Below, in pieces: positions 1 through 64,000 of a stretch of DNA of 64,000 bases. The stretch covers positions 29,326,001 through 29,390,000 of the forward strand of contig OZ020244.1 in the NCBI GenBank assembly GCA_963971285.1. Direction: 5' to 3'. The stretch comes from Astropecten irregularis (taxonomy: Eukaryota > Echinodermata > Asteroidea > Paxillosida > Astropectinidae). Made by a program: the position numbers and the translations under genes. Position 1 is the first letter of the stretch. Every line of letters begins with the position of its first letter. The notes beneath the pieces are model-generated. The model searched no databases, was not told the origin of the DNA, and saw only the letters and a program-made list of their open reading frames with translations.

Positions 1-633
1 CATGTACAAAAAATGAAAACCTAAAGTGAATTTGTATATCAAATTCAAGCAAAAGAACTTTTCATCTGGGAATGACTGAAATACCGTCCAAAATGTTGTT
101 TCAATTAAAAAAAAGTTGATAATAAGTGTCTAATTTTCACATCAAATTACTTTCGGTGGGAAAAATGATTTTTCAAAAGCACGCAGGATAAATTTGAATA
201 TTGAAAGAAAAAAGGTTTATTGATATATTGAGTTGGAATTTAATTTCCGTTGATCTTAAACACAAAGGTTGCAGTGAGACAATTTTTTTCCCGCCTTTTT
301 TTTATGGAACACACATGTTGCATGCTTGACATGCGGAACCTATTCTAAACTCAAATACGGGCCGGGCACTATTAGGGACTGACAGGGGATCTTAACAGGA
401 GAAATCAATAGAAACCGTGGTTACCAACACAAACTTGTACCTATTAAAAACATACACAGGCAGCTGAGGAATGCTACACTTTACAAAAAAAAAATTAAAA
501 AATGACAAATTCTAATATGAAGTATCATATGAAATATTAACACGTGCTAAGTTTTGTACAGATCGTTTTTGGTTTATGTTTTTACCACACATGGTTTGGG
601 CATGTACATGTACACAGACATGCGTTTTGTGAC
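1..633. other. Intron, nothing recognised
   Basis: AT-rich intronic DNA after the last visible ITPR exon. I see no exon, repeat family or RNA gene in it. Confidence 0.6.
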
Positions 634-1012
634 TTAAAGGTACAATACATGATTGGTAAAGGTCACAGGACTGCACTCATACTTTGTCTGATCAAACATG
701 TACATGAAATAATAAACCTGTGAAAATTTGGGCTTAATCGGACATCTGAGTCACGAGAAAATAGCACAAACTCGGCTCGATTTTTCTTATAAAACATGAC
801 GTTTACTTTATGTTTGTTCCAAAAATCGTTCGGACGAACGATCTTTGGAAAAGACACTGAATCTTGATTTTCTTGAAAAACCCAGCATCTGATGAACCAA
901 GGTTTTCCCATGGTGACTGTTTGCACTGTTTACAAACTGTTGAGTCCATTTTCTGTCTCAAACTCTATAATATTTTTTTGGAGACCTTGCAAATCCTGTA
1001 CGCTCCCTTTAA
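634..1012 (-). mobile_element. R2 element, full length, TTAA-flanked
   Basis: TTAA stands at both ends. One terminus is AGGTACAATACATGATTGG and the other, inverted, AGGGAGCATATAGGATTTGC-like. The interior carries the palindromic core ATCGTTCGGACGAACGAT found in other R2 copies. It has no coding capacity, so it is a MITE probably moved by a piggyBac-type transposase (inferred from TTAA). Confidence 0.8.
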
Positions 1013-2139
1013 GCATCACAACAGTTATTTTTGTTTTGGTGACAGACCTTGTCCTAGGAACGTGAATTGAAGAAAGTTTTGGAACAAGATTGAACAGTTG
1101 TTACATTGTGATTCACAATGCCTGATTCCACAAACTCAACTGATATGTTATTAAAGGGAAAATCAAACATTTCATTTTAAGTATTTGTGGCTGGCACGGT
1201 GATAACAGCAGACAACGTCACTAAAAGGACAATTTGAAACCATTCTGATGTCATCATGACATCACTCTTCATGGCACAACTCTGCTCACAGTGTTTAAGC
1301 TAGGCCAAATTCAGAGATTGTTCAGTGACCAGAGTCTTGTCAAAAACAAGTACGTGCTTTGTCTTCGGCATTCTTGGCAACAAGAAAAACAAAACAAAAA
1401 CAACGAATGAAAAGCACCCACCCCCTCAATAAAACGGAGCAAAAACAACGGCTATTCTGGCTATGTTGTAACGTAAACCAAACAAAACACAGTCTTTTGG
1501 CAGGGAGATACCTTCAGCTTTAACCCATAAACAAAACACATTTTGTTTTTTAAACCAACAAAACAAAACAAATAAATAAATAAAATCAACATCATAAACC
1601 CATAGTTATAATGTTAACTATAGACAAACATACCAACCTGTTGGGATAACTAAAGACTGGCCACACCTTGGAAGCAACTACGTACAACTGTTAACGCCAC
1701 AGGTTTCATGCACTTGTCATGCAGGGCAGCATGCATGGGTTATAACGGCAGACAAGATTTTGGGTTTTATAAAAAAAAGGACACAGCGCAGAAAAGAAGT
1801 AGGAGGGATGTGGACCGTGTACTCTACCTTGTTTGGGAGGCTCTGTGGATACAAGAGTGAAGCGAGAAGAAGACATGAGAGTTAAGGTGCTAGTTAGTCG
1901 GACATGAGAGTGTCCGAATTAGAGAGAGAAAGACAATCAAAAATCGGTCTTGACATCACAAAAATGACAGGAATGTCACTACAGTATTGAAGATTTTTTT
2001 GGGGGGAGGAATCCTTGTCCTTCACCTACATTCGAGTCTTGTACGTATTTTGTGTCTGTTTGGCTTTTGCTTGTCCTCATGTTGTATTTCTTGGCCTTGT
2101 GTCAGATCAGGACAACATTCATTAGAAAAATATTATATG
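1013..2139. other. Intron, low-complexity A/C-rich patch
   Basis: No gene is seen. About 1380-1590 is rich in AAAAC and AAAT words. Confidence 0.55.
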
Positions 2140-2522
2140 TGGGGTGCCGTGGCATCGTGGTCTGGCGTGTCGTACTCAAAATCTTGTGGTCAATCTACAG
2201 ATCATGGGTTCGAATTCAGCCATGGGCTAGTGATGCTTGCGTCCTTGTGCAAGACACTTTATTTTTATCACATATTGCTCCTCTTCACACAGGTGTAAAT
2301 GGGTACCTGTGAGGGTAGAGATGGCTTTGTGTGCTTGATTAGCCCTTGTGTGTTTTGCAGGCAGCCCGGGGCTGTCTGTATACTCCCCAGGGAGTTGAGA
2401 TTGTTTCAGGAATGTTTATGGGGCCCGATGACCAGGGATAATAATAATAATTGTAAAGCGATGTGATTTAGTTGACTATTAAATGAGCGTTTCAAATGCC
2501 AGTTATTATTATTATTATTATT
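2140..2522 (+). mobile_element. tRNA-derived SINE-like element
   Basis: A tRNA-like head with B-box GGGTTCGAATTC (2206-2217) is followed by a body with GCAAGACACTTTA and CTCCTCTTCACACAGGTG words that I associate with widespread invertebrate SINE bodies. It ends in ATT trinucleotide repeats (about 2500-2522). The A-box is poor, so it is an old copy. Confidence 0.6.
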
Positions 2523-3710
2523 ATAACATTGTCAGGCTAACAACGTTTGGATAAGAGTGCTTTGGGAAAAGAGGTAGCTCTCAGAAGGAATCAGGATTAA
2601 TAACTTGTCATTCCGGCTAATAATACACTCCAGCCATGTTGAGGCTTCACGATGCCCGAGTGTAAATAGTGCCTCCCAGTATTTTGTTGACATAAAGTTC
2701 GTCAGACCTGTCTTGGGTTTAACATGGAGCTATATAAAAACAGCAGCAGGAAGGAGACAATGGCACACAAGGATATCTCCGAGCTGGCCAAGTTCCTATC
2801 TTGCTCGTTCTGAATGGGAGTAAAAATTCATCTCTCTAGTTTGAAGAACTAACTAGAGGAACTTAATTCCCAGCCATTTTGTGATGTCAAATCCGACCTG
2901 TGAAAATGAGTAACAGCACACCTGAGGCAGTGTTGAATACATACATCTGTCTACATACAGAGGCCAATACGTGAGCCTCGAGACATCTAGTGAAGACCGT
3001 TACATTTTCAGAAAGTTAATTTCGAAATCTTGGATGAATATAATTTCATTCGACCCGAAAAGGCACATAAAACTCAAACCTGGAAACCCTCCTGCATGTC
3101 CAGTGATGAAGAGTAAAAGAATTTGAGAAACTCACATTTCATTTTTTCTTTGCTATTAAACGGTTGTAATCCATCATTAATGACAAACATTACACATTTT
3201 TGGCAAAAATTTCAAATGTATTCTCTGGCTCACTAGTATCCATTTTGCACTGCACTCATTTTCACAGAAAATTAGATCAAAGAATATTATAAGATTCAAT
3301 GTTGGCTTGTGTGGGCTTCTGAGCCAAAAGAAAAGGCACAAAAAAGTGCTACAAAATAACTGGCAATTCAAATTATTTTTGCAAAAATTAATTTTTCAAA
3401 TCATTATTTTGCAATCTCCAACAGAAATAAAAAAACAGCAAAATAAATATTTGTTTTGATATCGAGTTTTGAAAATATTGTTTTGCAACTACATGCATTT
3501 TACTTTTGGGGCCAGAATTTGCCGCACAAGCAAACGGTAATATTATATTGATTATATGAAGCATATATGAATATGAAAAATATATATATTTTTTAGCTTT
3601 GCATAAAATTAAACATGTATAAGGCACAAGAGTGACTATCATGCAAACTAGAATTGGAATATTATCAAAGAAAATAAAAAAATGCAAATGTCATATTTAA
3701 ATTGCTCTGT
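2523..3710. other. Intron, nothing recognised
   Basis: AT-rich sequence without an exon or a family I recognise. Confidence 0.5.
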
Positions 3711-3926
3711 TTAAAGGTAATATCATACGGTGCCCACCTTTTGAGAAAACAGTGGAAAAACAGCCACTGTATTACTTAAGTCTTTTCTCGTTTATTTCTG
3801 ATCTTTTAAAAGATCAACAAGATTTTCGGTCGTTGTTTTACTTAATTCTTCATACCCTGTAAGTTATACGTAAATCTGTGAACATTTCTGTGTTGGTTTC
3901 TTACCAAAGTATGATACTACCTTTAA
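3711..3926 (-). mobile_element. R1 element, internally deleted, TTAA-flanked
   Basis: Both TTAA sites and the terminus ACCAAAGTATGATACTACCT are present, but much of one half is missing, leaving 216 bp against about 365 bp for a full copy. Confidence 0.85.
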
Positions 3927-4195
3927 CCAAGTTCAAAATGTCAAAAAGTGCTACACTAGAGTGACAGAATATACACAAATAATTTTCCCGAACCCACATT
4001 GAATAACTGTCAAGAGAAATGTTATAAAGCTCGGAAAATATTGCATCATTAAAAGAAAAAAAAACCTGAACATGCTGAAAAGTGTTGAATTCACTGCATT
4101 TGCATACTTTTGACAACATATAAAAAACCTGCATGCTATCATGTGACTTTCACTTCATGCTGTCCAAGCAGCATATAAATAGCTGTGTCTTCAAC

Positions 4196-4334
4196 TGGAG
4201 ACTTTGGAGAACCGGTCTTGAGTCAACAGCGCACGCGCAAACCATGCTTGCGCAATTGTGAGCATGCGCGCATTGTTTTGAGCGTGCGTGCGCATGCGCT
4301 GTTGACTAGAAGACTGGTTCTCCAAAGTCTTCCA
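4196..4334. repeat. R3 fold-back element
   Basis: Arms of about 45 bp read TGGAGACTTTGGAGAACCGG and, inverted, CTGGTTCTCCAAAGTCTTCC. The loop is built of alternating GCGC/ATGC words. The same family recurs at 15.7, 36.0, 39.8, 51.8 and 57.0 kb. Confidence 0.85.
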
Positions 4335-4925
4335 TTGTGTCAAATCGTCTGACCTCAAATGATAATTGGTTTCTGGTATTAAATTATTAACATTTTATTA
4401 ATGTTATACTGTCCGAAGTATATTAATTATCGCATAGATATGCAAGTCATTGGATAATGCATGAAAGAATTTAATCGGATTACTTGAAAAAAAGAAGAGG
4501 ATTACCAATTAAAAAGTTCTTTGTTTTGATTATCATTGTAATCTTCATTGGTTTTATAAAACAAACAATAATGTAATAAAAAACACACTTATTGTCATTC
4601 ATAACCACAGACAAACGACGTAATTTTTAGTGAAAACACTGAAATAAAGCAACATCATGCCTTTCTCAAAATTCAAATTCAAATTCAAATACAGCGACAA
4701 GAAAACATGTAAATAAATCAGAATTTGGAGAGTGCATTGGAAAATTTGAGATAAACTTGCTACGCGACGTTTAGTACAAAGTCAAATACGAATCGGCACA
4801 AAACAGAAAGAAAAACACTATCTACAGAAAGATACAAACCGTCAAACACCACACAACTGATGTCTTAATAATAGTGAGCTGCGTGAACAAAGAGCAAAAT
4901 CGTATTTTGTCAATTGGGCACTAAC
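4335..4925. other. Intron flank of last exon
   Basis: No gene is seen. A short AAATTC repeat lies at about 4669-4692. Confidence 0.5.
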
Positions 4926-60951
<56,026 letters not shown>

Positions 60952-61289
60952 CTACAAAAAAATATGAAATTGATACAAAAATTATGAAAATTACACACAC
61001 AAAAAACATAACAAATTGCAGTATAGAAAATTGCATCCCTTATGGGACAATATGCTGCAGTATTACAAATCTGTAATACTATTATTGGTAGTGGCCGACG
61101 GCAAGGTGTTCAATCACGGTGCGACTGTGCTTGTACTGACTCAATATCATCCAACATACTGTACGCTTCAATTGTGTGCATTGTACAATGGGAAAAAAAC
61201 AACAACTAGGCAATAACTGAAATTACTATGCTGTGCGATATTACATTCAAGCAAAAATTAGCTAGCATGGGTAGTGCTTGTATATTATA

Positions 61290-61732
61290 CAGGGTATTCC
61301 CAAAAAACTTCAACACTTTGTGTCGAGAACTATTATATGAAAATTTAACTGTTTATCACTTCAAGATTCAGATGTGATACAACTATGTCTTGGCTATCAC
61401 CATGTAGAATTTGAGCAAAATGGGGCTGAAATTGAGGACAAAAACTAAGACTGAATCACCCAACCTCAAACACCCGATTTTCATCTTTCTTTCATACACA
61501 TTATGTGTGTATTGACCACTATGCGTGTTATTCTTGCAAATTTGTTTCAAAGGAGTAGTCTTTCAATTGGTCATATTTTCGCCAATTTCAGCCCCAATAT
61601 GCTTAAATTCTACATGGTGATAGCCAAGACATGGTTGCATCATAACTGAATCTTGTGATAAACAGTTTTAACATAATTTTAATATTATAATGGTTCCTGA
61701 CACAGTGTTGCATTTTTTTCTGGGACACCCTG
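61290..61732. mobile_element. R12 mariner-like MITE
   Basis: The ends are CAGGGTATTCCCAAAAAA and TTTTTTTCTGGGACACCCTG, flanked by TA. The inverted repeats extend about 160 bp (GTCTTGGCTATCACCATGTA and so on). 443 bp and non-coding; the CAGGGTGTCCC end is common in Tc1/mariner MITEs. Confidence 0.8.
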
Positions 61733-61987
61733 TATAATGATTACAATTTTAAGCTGTCGGAAACTTGCCCAGTGTCATCTTAAAGTACTCTGCTGGTCTA
61801 TATACATGTACATGTACATGTACAATTATTACACATGTGTATTGCTGTCTTCTCCTGAGTGAAATTCATTAGGAGAGTACAAGTGACAGCTTCATTATAA
61901 AAGATGATGCTATCAATCAGTGGTTCAAACGTGCGACTTTCAACCATGTCAACACAGGTAACATGTGGGAAAGGATTTTCCTAATTC

Positions 61988-62200
61988 ATTAAAGGTAGTA
62001 CAGTATCATACTTGGTAGCATACCAAAACAGGAATTTTCACAGATTTACCTATAACTTACAGGGTATAAAGGTGGTGATGGTAGAAACATACATGTACAT
62101 GTGTATCGTTATAATTATTTCTGCCTGAAATGCTGTATTTATCCAAAAGAGTAAAACCAGTGACTAAAATTATTTTTGATCTTTAAAAGATCAAACACAT
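61988..62200 (+). mobile_element. R1 element, left half
   Basis: TTAA and AGGTAGTACAGTATCATACT begin it; it is truncated near the central GATCTTTAAAAGATC palindrome. Confidence 0.78.
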
Positions 62201-62667
62201 TTTCATGGATTTCACAGAAACAAGTAGAAGTGGTTGTATAACAAGGAAAATCAACATACAGTTGCAGACACACCTGTACGTGCATGTGCATACATTTAGA
62301 TGTACATATTGGTTGAAACCCATATATTTGCAATTTACAATAGTTGATAAGGTTGTACACTACATGTATTTTGTAATAACCTCTGATTATCATGATATCA
62401 CATGTACTAGAATACTGATTACTTCTGCCATTGGGAAGACTCCAATCTTCATTTCTGCTCTTTTATTTTTATTTGAAGTCGAGAATTCAAAGATAGAATC
62501 AGTGCCTTGAGTCACGATCCCACACAGAGTAGATAGAGCCAGTGAAGAAAAAATTCAACTTCTTACAAATTACACCCTGGAGTTGGCAGGGAGAAAGCAT
62601 AATTTGAGGAAAAATAAAACACATTAATGATCAGGTTTAGACTGAGTGACATCCTCCGGTAGGATTT
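62201..62667. other. Intron, nothing recognised
   Basis: No exon, including no candidate for the ITPR start exon. Confidence 0.45.
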
Positions 62668-62756
62668 CTCTTTTATTTTGATCTTTAAACATGTTAAAAG
62701 ATCCAAAAAACATTTGGCCACTGGTTAAATTACTCTTTGCTGGATAAATATTTCAT

Positions 62757-63110
62757 TTAAAGGTAGTATCAAACTTTGGTTTTTGTCAAAGAAATACAGA
62801 TTCTTGGGCAAAAAATTCAGTAAAAGTAATCTGTGAAAATTTCAGTCCCATGCATTTCCCATTTTTTGAGAAAACAGCGAAAAACAGCCACAGTATTTCT
62901 TATTGTTTTCTCTTTTATTTTTGATCTTTTAAAAGATCAAAAAGATTTTCGGTCATTGTTTTACTAATTTCTGGAAAAAATACAGCATTTCAGGCGGAAA
63001 CATTTTAACGGTATGTTTCTATCACCATCATCTTCATACCCTGTAAGTTATAGGTAAATCTGTGAAAAGGTCTGTTTGGGTTACTTACCAAAGTATGATA
63101 CTACTTTTAA
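62757..63110 (-). mobile_element. R1 element, full length, nested and abutting R2
   Basis: It inserts in an older R1 fragment (62668-62756). Its right TTAA (63107-63110) is also the left TTAA of the following R2 copy. Confidence 0.83.
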
Positions 63111-63556
63111 AGGGAGCATATATAGGATTTGCAAGGCCTCCCAAAAAAATCTATTGAGTTTGAGACATAAAATGGACTCAACAGTTCGTAAACAGTGCAA
63201 ACAGTCACCATGGGAAATCTTGGTTCATCAGATTGCTGGGTTTTTCAAGGAAATCAAGATTTAGTGTCTTTTCCAAAGATTGTTCATCCTAACGATTTTT
63301 GGAACAAACATAAAGGATACGCTCACTTGAGTTGTTTTGAGTTATCCCCTTTCATTCAAGGTATGAAGATGGTGTTGGTAGAAACATACCGTTAAAATTA
63401 TTTCCACCTGAAATGCTCTATTTATCCAGAAATTAGTAAAAGAAAGACCGAAAACAGTTTTGATCTCGGGGTATTAGATCAAAACCATTCTTCATGTTTT
63501 ATAAGATAAATTGAGTCGGGTTTTCGCTATTTTCTCGTGACCCAGATGTTTCAGCG
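63107..63556 (+). mobile_element. R2 composite with R1 fragment inside, copy 2
   Basis: It starts AGGGAGCATATATAGG. At about 63315-63485 it carries the inverted R1 piece with the same junction words (ACTTGAGTTGTTTTGAGTTA, TTTTGATCTCGGGGT) as 45975-46145. The far R2 end is lost near 63556. Confidence 0.78.
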
Positions 63557-64000
63557 TTAGGATGTTATTTTGAGAGTCCGATTAAATTATTCCGCTCACT
63601 AAGAGTCAATGACATAGCCATGTGCAATTATTAGCACGACTGCCTTCTCAAGTTCTCATTCACACACACAAACACAAAATTCATGCCATCCTTTCTCAAC
63701 TTAACGAGAGTGACGACATACGACGCAAATGTCACACCCAGACTGTGCTTTCACTTTCAACTGAATTTGTTAATTAGTTGTCAAAACGCGTCACAAAGGA
63801 AGCAAAAGGGGCCATCAACACTCAGCTATTGTGCAAATCAAGAAAATTATATTACATCAAATTCTTATATTTTCCCTTAGATTTCACTAGGGCAAAAAAA
63901 GATTTAAAAAAAAAAAAAAAAAGGAAAATATAAAACCAAATATTTTCCGGAGAGGAGAGTCAACTTGGCTGTTAAATATCAACTTGAGTAATCAAATAAC
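63557..64000. other. Intron, nothing recognised
   Basis: No exon is seen. A poly-A run lies at 63906-63922. Confidence 0.45.

Noticed and set aside
1-4900. Further ITPR exons downstream of the last one found
   Set aside because: I looked for the next conserved segments on the minus strand and saw none with splice sites; they probably lie beyond the window.
60952-64000. First coding exon of ITPR
   Set aside because: No sequence resembling the conserved N-terminus (HIGDICSLYAEG-type) is present; only transposons and intron are seen.

Overview
This is a stretch of animal nuclear DNA that lies almost entirely inside one gene. On the minus strand, between 60951 and 4926, I find 18 consecutive coding exons of an inositol 1,4,5-trisphosphate (IP3) receptor. 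They carry consistent GT/AG boundaries, matching codon phases and no stop codon. Together they make 2556 coding bases, or 852 codons, equivalent to roughly residues 55 to 915 of the remembered mammalian ITPR1 protein. The exons encode most of the suppressor beta-trefoil, the whole IP3-binding core and the start of the helical (RIH/ARM) solenoid. The first coding exon and the modulatory, channel and C-terminal exons lie outside the window. All IP3-contacting residues I can place are present: R241, K249, R265, T266, T267, G268, R269, R504, K508, R511, Y567, R568 and K569.

The exons fill only about 4% of the window; the rest is intron. The introns are AT-rich and crowded with short non-autonomous DNA transposons (MITEs), fold-back elements, tRNA-derived SINEs and simple repeats. 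The commonest family (called R1 here) occurs more than 20 times, sits at TTAA targets and has termini AGGTARTATCATACTTTGGT. A second TTAA family (R2) occurs seven times or more, and two more (R13, R14) also use TTAA, so piggyBac-like mobilisation is plausible. Other elements leave other footprints: a 960-bp long-TIR element with a 9-bp duplication nested in R1, an 810-820-bp pair with 4-bp duplications and internal TTGCGGAYGTRC motifs, TA-flanked pogo/mariner-like elements, and TAA/TTA-flanked Harbinger-like elements. Some elements stop 8 to 12 bp from a splice donor.

Layout: 1-4925, intron after the last visible exon. 4926-12960, a dense group of 11 exons. 17594-17689, one isolated exon beside a 125-bp tandem repeat and a decayed THAP-like reading frame. 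17690-34491, a 17-kb intron of nested MITEs. 34492-48989, five widely spaced exons (34.5, 38.0, 43.1, 45.6 and 48.9 kb). 48990-60835, an intron of nearly 12 kb. 60836-60951, the most upstream exon seen. 60952-64000, the intron before it.

Organism: an invertebrate metazoan, probably a marine deuterostome such as an echinoderm. This is an inference from the single highly conserved IP3 receptor and the general character of the repeats; I cannot fix the species. I see no other protein gene with support, no credible functional tRNA or rRNA gene, and no CRISPR array.
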